Assembly: GCA_029551395.1 (NCBI GenBank)
Contig: JAKPFN010000020.1
Coordinates: forward strand, 1-64,000
DNA: 64,000 bases
Reading direction: 5' to 3'
Source: Armatimonadota bacterium
GTDB lineage: Bacteria > Armatimonadota > UBA5829 > DTLH01
This document shows, piece after piece, positions 55,163-64,000 of the stretch. The stretch's first letter is position 1. The number at the start of each line of letters is the position of its first letter. Both the position numbers and the translations under genes were made by a program. A model generated the notes under the pieces. The model was not told the origin of the DNA and did no database searches. It saw only the letters and a list, made by a program, of their open reading frames with translations.

Positions 55163-55302
55163 GGATATTGTCAATTACAGGCTCTCCTGATACCATTATT
55201 CATTATCGATAGGCTGCTATAATAGTGTGTACCAGTTATGCTTACTCTACTTCAAGGTAGTGGTGATTTTCTGTCAAGCAGAAGTCGTACACAGCCTAAA
55301 GG

Positions 55303-55773
55303 ATGGGATATACAGGTATGTTCAAATCATATGAAGAGATGCTAGAGGAATTGGAAAGAGAAATGCGCCGGATATCTGACGATATGCTGCTGCAGATGTT
55401 TAGATTACCGGGTGCAGCCGGGGAAGTGTGGACACCCCGCGTGGATATTTATGAGACCAAGGACAAGGTTGTCGTTAAAGTCTCTGCTGCTGGTGTAAAG
55501 CCTGATCAGATGGATGTCCAGCTCTCTGCTGATAATAAATTCATCACTATACGAGGAATGCGGTCTGAGGAAGATGCCGAACGGCAAGGATTGATCCGTT
55601 ATCATCAACTCGAAGTCTATTATGGCCCGTTTGAACGGATAGTGGCTCTTCCAACAGATGTGCCACTTGACCGAGAAAACCTTCACGCTACCTATAGAGA
55701 CGGATTTCTCATCATTAGCCTGCCTAAGAAGAAAAAGGAAGAGGAAATCCGTAATGTTCCAATTACTGATTGA
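55303..55773 (+). CDS. Hsp20/alpha-crystallin family small heat shock protein
   Basis: WTPRVDIYETKDKVVVKVSAAGVKPDQMDVQLSADNKFITIRG...GPFERIVALPTDVPLDRENLHATYRDGFLIISLPKK. Confidence 0.93.
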   Translation: MGYTGMFKSYEEMLEELEREMRRISDDMLLQMFRLPGAAGEVWTPRVDIYETKDKVVVKVSAAGVKPDQMDVQLSADNKFITIRGMRSEEDAERQGLIRYHQLEVYYGPFERIVALPTDVPLDRENLHATYRDGFLIISLPKKKKEEEIRNVPITD

Positions 55774-55804
55774 TTTTATACTGCTGCACTAATTGGAGAA
55801 CAAG

Positions 55805-58270
55805 ATGGATGTAAATGTAAAGAAACAAGAGATTGGCGATGTTGGAGAAGATAAGCAGCAAAAAGATGAAATGCTGGAGCGACAGTTATCTATACCCGAT
55901 ACTTTGGCACTGCTGCCGCTCAATGACAGCGTGCTGCTGCCATCAGTCGTGATGCCTCTGCTTGTAGCCCGCGAAAGTTCTGTTCGCCTTGTTGATGATG
56001 CTGTAGTATCAGACACGCGGATTATTGGTGTTGTAGCCAAGCGTGATATTACTATTGAAAACCCGCAGATAACTGACCTGTACGATATCGCAACAGCAGC
56101 GGTTATACATACGATGATTCGGCTTCCTGATGGCCAAAGGTTGATAGTCCAGGGGCTGCAGCGAATACGCATCACTGATGTAATACAAACAGAACCTTAC
56201 TTCAAAGTCCGTGTAGAAGAAGTTCCTGATATTGTTGATTGGACTCCTGAGCAGGAGATTGAGATAGAAGCGCTTCGCCGCAACATTGCAGATACGTTTC
56301 GGAGGGTGGTGAGTCTTTCACCAACACTGCCTGATGAGCTTGAGAATATCGCTACGGCAGTGACAAAGCCGGCTATCCTGACTAATACGATTGCCATGCA
56401 TCTGCCGCTGCCTGTTGAAGAGAAACAGGACCTGCTTGAGACTCGTGGCATAAAGGAACGGATGACGAAACTGCTCACAATCCTTATCCGGGAGGCTCAA
56501 GTATTGGAGCTTGGGAGCAAAATCCAGTCTCAGGTACACCAGGAGCTTGGCCGCACTCAACGGGAATACTATCTTCGAGAGCAGATAAAGGCCATCCAGA
56601 GAGAGTTGGGCGAGACTGATGAACGGACAGCGGAGATAGAGGAAATCAAGCAAAGAATAGAAGAAAGCGGTATGCCTCAGGAAGCCGAAAAAGAGGCCCA
56701 GAGAGAGCTTGACCGGCTTTCACGGATGCCTCCTGCTGCTCCTGAGTATACTGTAGCCCGGACTTATATCGACTGGCTTATCTCTCTGCCGTGGAACAAG
56801 AGCACTGAAGATAACCTGGACATAAAAGAGGTTCGGAAGATACTGGATGAGGACCATTACGGGCTTGACAAGGTCAAGGAACGGATACTGGAGTATCTAT
56901 CCATCCGTAAGTTTAAGACGACAGGGGACATGAGGCACCCGATTCTGTGCTTTGTCGGGCCTCCAGGTGTTGGAAAGACATCGCTTGGCAGATCGATTGC
57001 CCGCGCCATGGGCAGAAACTTTGTCAGGATGTCTCTTGGAGGCATCAGAGACGAAGCAGAGATAAGAGGGCACAGGCGGACTTATATTGGAGCACTGCCA
57101 GGACAAATTATCCAGAGCATCCGGCGGGCTGGGTCTAATAATCCGATATTTATGCTCGATGAGATCGATAAAGTCGGCGCAGACTTCAGAGGTGATCCAT
57201 CCTCTGCGCTTCTTGAGGTGCTGGATCCTGAGCAGAATTCGACGTTCAGAGACCATTACCTTGAAGTGCCGTTTGACCTGTCGAAAGTACTGTTCATAAC
57301 CACAGCCAATATGCTGGATACCATCCTTCCGCCGCTGAGGGACAGGATGGAGATACTCGAAATCCCCGGTTACACGGAAGAGGAGAAGCTGCAGATAGCT
57401 AAACGGCACCTGATTCCGAAGCAGATGGCTGAGCATGGTCTGGAAGAAGGAAAGCACATAACATGGTCTGATGATGCTGTTGTCGATATTATCCGTGGAT
57501 ATACCAGGGAAGCAGGTGTGCGTAATTTGGAACGGGAAATAGCATCTGTCTGCCGAAAAGTCACAAGGGAGTTCGCTGAAGGACGAACTGAGCCGGTGCA
57601 TGTGGACATAGAGCAGGTTCGGAACTACCTGGGAGCACCGAGATACCTGTTTGAGGAAGTTCGGGACAGGACAACTGAACCTGGCGTCGCAGTTGGGCTT
57701 GCATGGACTCCGACCGGAGGCGATGTTTTGTTCGTAGAAGCTACCAGGATGCCTGGAGGTAGAACTCTGACTCTTACAGGCCAGCTTGGCGATGTTATGA
57801 AGGAGTCAGCACAGGCGGCACTTTCGTATATTCGGTCGCGAGCTGATGTATTGAAAATCGATCCGGAATTTTTCCAGAAATCTGATATACATCTGCATGT
57901 CCCAGCCGGAGCAATACCAAAAGATGGGCCTTCTGCAGGAGTGACAATGATTACGGCTCTTGCATCGCTTCTGACAGGGCGGAAAGTTAGACATGATGTA
58001 GCAATGACGGGAGAAATTACTCTCAGGGGTAAAGTACTTCCGGTAGGAGGGATAAAAGAGAAGGTTCTGGCAGCCAGAAGGGCTGGTGTAAATAAGGTTA
58101 TCCTTCCTCAGGAGAATCGGAAGGACGTACTGGAGGATATTCCTGAAAAAGTACAAAATGAGATGGAATTTCTGTATGTCGACAATATAGACCAGGTGCT
58201 GAGTCTGGCACTGGAACCGGAAAGAGCTAAACGAAGGACTGGTAAAGCTGTTGCGCAGACTCAGTCTTGA
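55805..58270 (+). CDS. lon: endopeptidase La (Lon protease)
   Basis: [20 protein letters not shown] Walker [21 protein letters not shown] catalytic Ser. ATG 55805 after GGAG preferred over TTG 55793. Confidence 0.97.
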   Translation: MDVNVKKQEIGDVGEDKQQKDEMLERQLSIPDTLALLPLNDSVLLPSVVMPLLVARESSVRLVDDAVVSDTRIIGVVAKRDITIENPQITDLYDIATAAVIHTMIRLPDGQRLIVQGLQRIRITDVIQTEPYFKVRVEEVPDIVDWTPEQEIEIEALRRNIADTFRRVVSLSPTLPDELENIATAVTKPAILTNTIAMHLPLPVEEKQDLLETRGIKERMTKLLTILIREAQVLELGSKIQSQVHQELGRTQREYYLREQIKAIQRELGETDERTAEIEEIKQRIEESGMPQEAEKEAQRELDRLSRMPPAAPEYTVARTYIDWLISLPWNKSTEDNLDIKEVRKILDEDHYGLDKVKERILEYLSIRKFKTTGDMRHPILCFVGPPGVGKTSLGRSIARAMGRNFVRMSLGGIRDEAEIRGHRRTYIGALPGQIIQSIRRAGSNNPIFMLDEIDKVGADFRGDPSSALLEVLDPEQNSTFRDHYLEVPFDLSKVLFITTANMLDTILPPLRDRMEILEIPGYTEEEKLQIAKRHLIPKQMAEHGLEEGKHITWSDDAVVDIIRGYTREAGVRNLEREIASVCRKVTREFAEGRTEPVHVDIEQVRNYLGAPRYLFEEVRDRTTEPGVAVGLAWTPTGGDVLFVEATRMPGGRTLTLTGQLGDVMKESAQAALSYIRSRADVLKIDPEFFQKSDIHLHVPAGAIPKDGPSAGVTMITALASLLTGRKVRHDVAMTGEITLRGKVLPVGGIKEKVLAARRAGVNKVILPQENRKDVLEDIPEKVQNEMEFLYVDNIDQVLSLALEPERAKRRTGKAVAQTQS

Positions 58271-58308
58271 TGTCTGACGGTTGATAATGGGAGATTGGAG
58301 GCAAGCCT

Positions 58309-58962
58309 ATGGTGTTTGAGGATAGACGTGATGCGGGTCGAAGGCTTGCAGATAAGCTTGAAGTTTATAAAGGGACAGATGCAATTGTATTTGGGATACC
58401 CAGAGGTGGTGTAGTAACAGGTTATGAGGTTGCAGAAGCGCTTGACCTGCCGTTAGATATAGTTGTTCCGAGGAAACTTGGGGCGCCAGGGGAGCCTGAA
58501 TTGGCTATAGGCGCTGTTGCGCCCTGGGGTGATGGTCAGGCGCTGATTGACCAGACTGCAGTGCGATATCTGGGAGTAACACAAGAGTATATAGAGCGGG
58601 AAACCCAAAACCAATTGGATGAAATAGACCGCCGCCTCAGGGAGTTCAGGGGAACAACTGAACCACCAGATATCAAAGGAAAAACAGTTATTGTTGTAGA
58701 TGATGGTATCGCTACCGGATATACGATACAAGCTGCAGTGATGGCGCTCAGAAAACTGGAGCCTGCTAAGCTAATAATAGCTGTTCCGGTAGCAGCACCT
58801 GAAGCGGTCAATCGATTATCTGAGTTTGTTGACGAAATCCACGTCCTTCATACTCCGGTTCAGTTCCTTGCTGTAGGACACTGGTACAGGAACTTCGAAC
58901 AAACAACGGATGAGGAAGTGGTGGAACTGCTTAGGAAGCGTTGTCCGCAATGTAATCTGTAG
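58309..58962 (+). CDS. phosphoribosyltransferase family protein
   Basis: FGIPRGGVVTGYEVAEALDLPLDIVVPRKLGAPGEPELAIGAVA; TVIVVDDGIATGYT PRPP-binding motif. Confidence 0.92.
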   Translation: MVFEDRRDAGRRLADKLEVYKGTDAIVFGIPRGGVVTGYEVAEALDLPLDIVVPRKLGAPGEPELAIGAVAPWGDGQALIDQTAVRYLGVTQEYIERETQNQLDEIDRRLREFRGTTEPPDIKGKTVIVVDDGIATGYTIQAAVMALRKLEPAKLIIAVPVAAPEAVNRLSEFVDEIHVLHTPVQFLAVGHWYRNFEQTTDEEVVELLRKRCPQCNL

Positions 58963-59071
58963 ATAATTCGATTTTTTTACAGATTATTGGGCCAAGGGAA
59001 TCTTCTCTCGGTCCATTTTTTGTTTTATTTAAGCCGGTAGCCACAAAGTCTATGAACAATATTGATTTCAT

Positions 59072-59096
59072 GGAACTAATAATCGTAAATACCGTC
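59072..59096 (+). promoter_or_regulatory. candidate ECF-type promoter upstream of the second sigma gene
   Basis: GGAACT - 15 nt - CGTC (GGAAC-N16-CGTC). Confidence 0.5.
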
Positions 59097-59210
59097 AGAG
59101 TATTGGGAAGCATGTGCGTTGACTTCTCGTATTACTAGTAGCTCAACAGATGAAGAGTGAAAAAACTCAAGCATTATAGTTGAGACACGAGGTGATATGA
59201 GCACGCAATA

Positions 59211-59783
59211 ATGACGGGCTGTTCGGATGAAATCATCGTCGAGCTTGTTAAGGGCGGCGATGCTGATGCATTTGGGTTACTTGTTCACAAGTACCAGGAT
59301 AGAATCTACAGCACAATTCTGAATTACGTAAGCAGTGTAGAAGAAGCTACTGATCTGGCTCAAGAGACTTTTGTAAAGGCATATTCAGCATTACACAGGT
59401 TTCATGGCTCATCAGCGTTCTATACATGGCTTTATCGAATTGCAGTAAATACGGCTATTGATCATTTACGGAAGCGGCCAGGGGTGCGTATAGATTCACT
59501 AGAGGATGACAGGCTGAAGGAATCAGGATTTGAGCCGGCAGCCGGTCGATCGTCAGACCCTTTGCACGCCTTGGCGGTGAAGGAAGAACAGCAAGTGATC
59601 AGGCAGGCGATTTCTCTGCTTTCGGAGAAATTACGTACAGCACTTGTGCTGCATGATATTCAGGGATTATCTCAGGAAGAGGTTGCTGAAATACTAAAAT
59701 GCCCTGTTGGGACAGTAAAGTCCAGAGTATCACGAGCCAGATGTGAATTGAGGAATCTGTTGGGGGATTATTTGGAGAGATAG
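59211..59783 (+). CDS. ECF-type RNA polymerase sigma factor
   Basis: DLAQETFVKAYSAL; QGLSQEEVAEILKCPVGTVKSRVSRARCEL. Confidence 0.94.
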   Translation: MTGCSDEIIVELVKGGDADAFGLLVHKYQDRIYSTILNYVSSVEEATDLAQETFVKAYSALHRFHGSSAFYTWLYRIAVNTAIDHLRKRPGVRIDSLEDDRLKESGFEPAAGRSSDPLHALAVKEEQQVIRQAISLLSEKLRTALVLHDIQGLSQEEVAEILKCPVGTVKSRVSRARCELRNLLGDYLER

Positions 59784-59795
59784 GATGAAGAGGGG

Positions 59796-60341
59796 GTGCC
59801 TGCATTGAGCAGGGATTGTAAGCGAATATCAGAATTAATATCGGATTACGTAGATGGAACGGTCAGCCCGGCGGATGAAAGGCTGGTGTCCGAGCATATC
59901 GCTGCCTGCGAGGACTGTAAGCGGGCGGTAGCACGTACCAGGATGCTGGTTTCTCAACTGGGTGGTCTGAAGGCTGAGGTTCCGTTTGACCTTTGGTCTG
60001 GAGTATCCAGACGGATAAGCGAAAAACAGGACCAGAAGAGCACTAGAGGCCGTTTACTAGGGTTATCGGGCTGGAAGGCTGTGGCAATACCTCTTGCTGC
60101 AGCTGCTGCCGCTGCTCTGATATTTACTGTACGGGTTCCCGAATCGACGGTTCCAACGCAAGGGAACAAACCAGCATCGCCTCAGCAGCAGGTCACGCAA
60201 GCAGCACCGGTCTCTTCTGAATATAACGCTTATCTGCAGGCTTATTCGAGATTTCGTGCTTCGCAGTCGCTCTCAGACAGAGCTGCCATAAATGCTGCAG
60301 CACGCCTACAACGCCAGGAACAAGAGGCGGTTCCACGGTAG
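59796..60341 (+). CDS. zinc-finger (zf-HC2) anti-sigma factor
   Basis: CKRISELISDYVDGTVSPADERLVSEHIAACEDCKRAV; TM AVAIPLAAAAAAALIFTV. Confidence 0.88.
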   Translation: MPALSRDCKRISELISDYVDGTVSPADERLVSEHIAACEDCKRAVARTRMLVSQLGGLKAEVPFDLWSGVSRRISEKQDQKSTRGRLLGLSGWKAVAIPLAAAAAAALIFTVRVPESTVPTQGNKPASPQQQVTQAAPVSSEYNAYLQAYSRFRASQSLSDRAAINAAARLQRQEQEAVPR

Positions 60342-60350
60342 GAACATAAG

Positions 60351-61280
60351 ATGGGATTAGCCAGACTCCAGCTTATCGCAGGATTAATCGTTCTGTTTGG
60401 ACTGTCAGTTGCAGGTATCTACGCTGCAATGGATCCTGCTGAAATTGTCAGGAAAAGCCAGAACGCAGATAAGTACGTCAGTTACCGAGGGCTTAAATAT
60501 GCGGATATAACAATCGATAAGAAAACTGTCCGCGCTCATTTTAAGATTGTCCATCGTAAACCTGACCATACCAGGACTGAGTACTTTCAGCCTGCCGAAC
60601 TTGCAGGCATAATCTCGATTGATAAAGGGTCTGATAGCTGGAGGTATCTTCCTGCACAGCAGAAGTGGCAGCATAACAAGTGGGAACTTGCTCCACAGCG
60701 TATAGATTTGGCTCTGAAGAATTATAATGCCGTTAGTGCAGGAAAAGAGAAAATCTGTGGGCGCTCTGCGTATGTAATCAAGCTGATTCCCAAGAAGAAA
60801 GGTAATCCGAGCGAAACTATATGGGTAGATGATAAGTACTTCCTGGTGCTTAAGAGTGAACTGCGCAATTCTTCCGGTACACCTGTTAGTGTATCAGCTT
60901 TCAGAGAGATAAGCTTCGAGCCAACAGATATTAAGGACTCAGCGTTTGCTGTACCTGTTAATGTCAAACCTCCCAACAACCCGGTGCCTGACCTGGGATT
61001 CAAGGTGGTTAAGCCCAAGTATATACCTAAAGGTTACTCGTTTGTCCAGACTACCACAGTACCGGTGACTAAGGATGTTTATGCCGCGCATTTAATGTAT
61101 ACCAACGGCATCAATACGATATCTATCTTCGAGAGAAAGCGCGACAAGAATTCCGATAAATGGGATGACCGCGGCAATATGGCTAATGTAGTGCGTTTCG
61201 ACCATGGGCAGGTTACTTTTACAATCATTGGCGATATCAGCAAAGCAGAGCTTCAGAAAATTGCCAATTCGCTAAAATAG
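60351..61280 (+). CDS. MucB/RseB-like sigma-factor regulatory protein
   Basis: RSAYVIKLIPKKKGNPSETIWVDDKYFLVLKSELRNSSG...YTNGINTISIFERK. Confidence 0.82.
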   Translation: MGLARLQLIAGLIVLFGLSVAGIYAAMDPAEIVRKSQNADKYVSYRGLKYADITIDKKTVRAHFKIVHRKPDHTRTEYFQPAELAGIISIDKGSDSWRYLPAQQKWQHNKWELAPQRIDLALKNYNAVSAGKEKICGRSAYVIKLIPKKKGNPSETIWVDDKYFLVLKSELRNSSGTPVSVSAFREISFEPTDIKDSAFAVPVNVKPPNNPVPDLGFKVVKPKYIPKGYSFVQTTTVPVTKDVYAAHLMYTNGINTISIFERKRDKNSDKWDDRGNMANVVRFDHGQVTFTIIGDISKAELQKIANSLK

Positions 61281-61508
61281 CTGCAGGTATTTACTTTCAA
61301 CAACTGATCTGACCTGATAGCAGACCTGGCTTGCCGTATTGCGATTCTTCACTGTGTATAGAGTTTCAGGAATAAATCACCACATGAAACTTAATAGAAT
61401 ATCATATCAGTACAAAGAGATAAGTTTAGCAGGTAACGTACTTGCTATGAACATCTGATACCTTATTTCTTTCATTCCAGTTGATAATGTGATGCTGCTG
61501 TGCTATAG

Positions 61509-61566
61509 TGTGAGAGGCAGCCGATTCGGCAGCCATAACCGCATGTTTATGCGGCAGAGTCTCACA
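61509..61566 (+). promoter_or_regulatory. three-way-junction-like leader upstream of the ABC transporter operon
   Basis: Outer stem TGTGAGA/TCTCACA; inner hairpins GGC-A-GCCG-ATT-CGGC-A-GCC (61516-61534) and CCGCAT-GTTT-ATGCGG (61539-61554); SD AAAGGAG starts at the 3' edge. Confidence 0.55.
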
Positions 61567-61582
61567 AAGGAGTCATTGCTGT

Positions 61583-62686
61583 ATGCCGGTTTCCAAACGG
61601 AACACCAGCAGTTCGCGACCCATTCGCAGTATTCTGCTCTCCCAACAGACAGGTCTTTTGCTGGTTATAGCAGCGTTAGGCGCAGTATTGACGCTTTGTG
61701 CCAACAAGACAGTTGGTGGCGAGCAGGTCAATACATTCTTCAACCCAAGTACACTTCTGCAAACAGCCACAGATGCCTCGCTCTTTGCAATTATGGCCGT
61801 AGGAGCGACCGTAGTAATAATTTCCGGTGGAATTGACCTGTCAGTAGGGTCAATATATGCACTGGCAGGCGTGACTATGGCGATGGTACTCAGGTCTTTA
61901 GGTGAGATGTCGCCCGAGATGACTGTTCTGGCAGGTCTGACTGTTGCATTAGGAGTCGGGCTTTTAAGTGGACTGGTGAATGGTGCGTTGGTGGTAGGAC
62001 TGCGGGTGCATCCTTTCATTATTACTCTCGGTGCTATGTGGGTTCTGCGAGGGATTGCATTTGTCACAAGTAAAGCAGAGAGTATTCTGGTTCCAAGCTC
62101 ACTGACAGAGACAGTGAAAGCCTCATTGGGCCTGGGTGAGACACTCAGCCCAATCCCGATGTTGACCATGTTCTTCGTTACACTGCTTGGAGCGATATTC
62201 CTTAGTAAAATGGTTGTAGGAAGGCATATTTTTGCTCTCGGCGGTAATGTCGAGGCAAGTAGATATGCCGGACTGAGGCTGGGACGTGTTCAGATTGCCG
62301 TATTTGCTGTTGCTGGCTTGACTGCAGGGATTGCAGCGTTTATCGGGAGTTCATATTACGGAGCAGCCTCTTGTGCTGATGCCACAGGTTATGAGCTATA
62401 TGTTATTGCTTCTGCCGTTGTTGGAGGAGCGAGCTTACAGGGTGGTAAAGGCAGCGCAGTGAGCGCTATGTTAGGCGCACTCCTTATCACTCTGATCCGC
62501 CAGTCGATTACTACGCTTGAACTTAACCAGAATTATGAATGGATAATTATTGGCTGTGCGATAATCATTGCTGTTGTTCTAGACCAGGCAAGTTCTCGCC
62601 TAACAGCTAAGAGACTGGCTCAGAGCGCATCAGATAATAAACTGGATGATACGCCTTCTCCGGAAGGTGCAAAAACTGCTGTATAA
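61583..62686 (+). CDS. sugar ABC transporter permease (RbsC family)
   Basis: GGIDLSVGSIYALAGV; NGALVVGLRVHPFIITLGAMWVLRGIAF; VGGASLQGGKGSAVSAMLGALLITLI. Confidence 0.93.
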   Translation: MPVSKRNTSSSRPIRSILLSQQTGLLLVIAALGAVLTLCANKTVGGEQVNTFFNPSTLLQTATDASLFAIMAVGATVVIISGGIDLSVGSIYALAGVTMAMVLRSLGEMSPEMTVLAGLTVALGVGLLSGLVNGALVVGLRVHPFIITLGAMWVLRGIAFVTSKAESILVPSSLTETVKASLGLGETLSPIPMLTMFFVTLLGAIFLSKMVVGRHIFALGGNVEASRYAGLRLGRVQIAVFAVAGLTAGIAAFIGSSYYGAASCADATGYELYVIASAVVGGASLQGGKGSAVSAMLGALLITLIRQSITTLELNQNYEWIIIGCAIIIAVVLDQASSRLTAKRLAQSASDNKLDDTPSPEGAKTAV

Positions 62687-62756
62687 GGAATCGTGTTAAC
62701 GTTTTCGGCTTGAAACATCACATAAATAGTTGAGTTAATAGGAAAAGGAGAATCCA

Positions 62757-63809
62757 ATGAAAGTTTCGAAAGTGCTGTCTGTGTTATGCTGCTTGATACT
62801 TGTTATTGCACTTGTCGGATGCGGTAACGAGAGCAATCAGACTGCGAGTTCTACGGGTACTTCCACACCTCAGTCTGGCAGTTCTGATGGCAAAACGATC
62901 AAGATTACAATGATCGCAAAGAGCACAACAAATCCTGTCTTCTTATCTGCCAAATCTGGTGCTGAAGCAGCCGCAAAGGAGTTGTCTAAAGAGCACGGGA
63001 TAGATATCAAAATCGATTGGCGGACTCCAACTACAGAAGATGGACAGATGCAGGCGCAGAATATCACCAAGGCAATCAATGAAGGCGCCGATGCCATCCT
63101 TATCTCCTGCTCCGACGCAGGCAAGGTTACTACTACTATCAATGATGCAGTAAAGCGCGGTGTTCCTGTCATGACATTCGACAGCGATGCACCTGCATCT
63201 CAGAGATTTGCGTTCTATGGCGTTAATGATATCAAGAGCGGTGAGCAGGTGATGGAAGAACTTGCCAAATCGCTCGGCGGCAAAGGTAACGTTGCCATAC
63301 TTGCTGGCAACCAGAACGCGCCGAACCTGCAAAAACGGGTAGAGGGAGTCAAAAAGGCTGCTAAAAAGTATCCCGGCATCAACATTGTCGGTGTTTTCTA
63401 CCACATCGAGACTCCACAGGATGCAGCAGCAACCGTAGTGAAGGTCAACAATGCTCATCCTGAGATTAACGGCTGGGCTATGGTTGGCGGATGGCCGCTG
63501 TTCACAACTACTCTGCTCACGGATATCGACCCTAAGAAGGTTAAAGTAGTAGCTGTCGATGCGCTTCCTGTCCAGCTTCCTTACGTAGAGAAGGGAATAG
63601 CCCCGGTGCTGCTTGCTCAGCCTACTTACAATTGGGGTTACATCTCCGTAGAGAAGATTGTGGAGAAAGTTCATCTAAAGAAGGATGTTCCTGAGATTAA
63701 TGAAATGGAACTGGTCCGGGTAAGCAAAGAGAACCTTGGCGAATGGGCAAAACAGCTCAAGGACTGGGGTTTTCAGGATGTTCCTGAAAAGTATCTGAAG
63801 GAAAACTAA
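62757..63809 (+). CDS. sugar ABC transporter substrate-binding lipoprotein (RbsB family)
   Basis: LILVIALVGCGNESN lipobox; EGADAILISCSDAGKVTTTINDAVKRGVPVMTFDSDAP. Confidence 0.94.
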   Translation: MKVSKVLSVLCCLILVIALVGCGNESNQTASSTGTSTPQSGSSDGKTIKITMIAKSTTNPVFLSAKSGAEAAAKELSKEHGIDIKIDWRTPTTEDGQMQAQNITKAINEGADAILISCSDAGKVTTTINDAVKRGVPVMTFDSDAPASQRFAFYGVNDIKSGEQVMEELAKSLGGKGNVAILAGNQNAPNLQKRVEGVKKAAKKYPGINIVGVFYHIETPQDAAATVVKVNNAHPEINGWAMVGGWPLFTTTLLTDIDPKKVKVVAVDALPVQLPYVEKGIAPVLLAQPTYNWGYISVEKIVEKVHLKKDVPEINEMELVRVSKENLGEWAKQLKDWGFQDVPEKYLKEN

Positions 63810-63824
63810 ATATCAACTGATGGT

Positions 63825-63873
63825 ACTGAGGGAACGGTAGTCCTGAAAATCTTTCCAGGTTTGTTCCCTCAGT
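63825..63873 (+). other. intercistronic stem-loop between the binding-protein and ATPase genes
   Basis: ACTGAGGGAAC (63825-63835) pairs perfectly with GTTCCCTCAGT (63863-63873); inner CCTG/CAGG. Confidence 0.75.
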
Positions 63874-63902
63874 GCATTCTGCAATAGTTTCTAGAGGTAT
63901 CT

Positions 63903-64000
63903 GTGGCAGGCAAACCAATAGTCGAATTCGAACGAATAACGAAGCGATTTCCTGGAATACTGGCGTTAAACGAAGTCAGTGTTGCTATCCAATCAGGCTC
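63903..64000 (+). CDS. sugar ABC transporter ATP-binding protein (RbsA family), 3' truncated by the window end
   Basis: GTG start after AGAGGT; translates (M)AGKPIVEFERITKRFPGILALNEVSVAIQSG, a typical RbsA N-terminus. Not in the ORF track. Confidence 0.85.
   Translation, partial: MAGKPIVEFERITKRFPGILALNEVSVAIQSG

Overview
The window holds about 45 protein-coding genes. It looks like chromosome from a diderm bacterium: it has an LptD/OstA-like barrel, porin-like barrels, Tat and SecG. Lineage cannot be proven from the sequence alone. Content in order: (1) an IS66-type insertion sequence whose left terminal repeat starts at base 1; (2) a ~20 kb same-strand block (1.6-22.4 kb) encoding two CsgG-like proteins, a subtilisin-family protease, a 911-aa secreted protein, a ~3100-aa giant repeat protein and a Big_1/OstA-like fusion, in which three adjacent secreted proteins share C-terminal modules; this is my best candidate for an undescribed surface or secretion system; (3) a carbohydrate region (GH116, ROK kinase, six-hairpin glycosidase); (4) a compact NRPS locus (A-T, C-A-T-TE, PPTase); (5) housekeeping and metabolic genes (sdaA, SDR, tex, pfkB-type kinase, two tandem TatA-like genes, secG); (6) two paralogous ECF sigma / zinc-finger anti-sigma / RseB-like operons flanking BON-GH94, Hsp20, Lon and a phosphoribosyltransferase; (7) a ribose-type ABC transporter cut by the window end. 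Several intergenic regions carry structured repeats, including a covarying double-hairpin element, GGGAT/ATCCC hairpins, inverted repeats around a small membrane gene and a three-way-junction leader. I recognised no tRNA, rRNA or CRISPR array. All family calls come from motif recognition by eye, without database searches.
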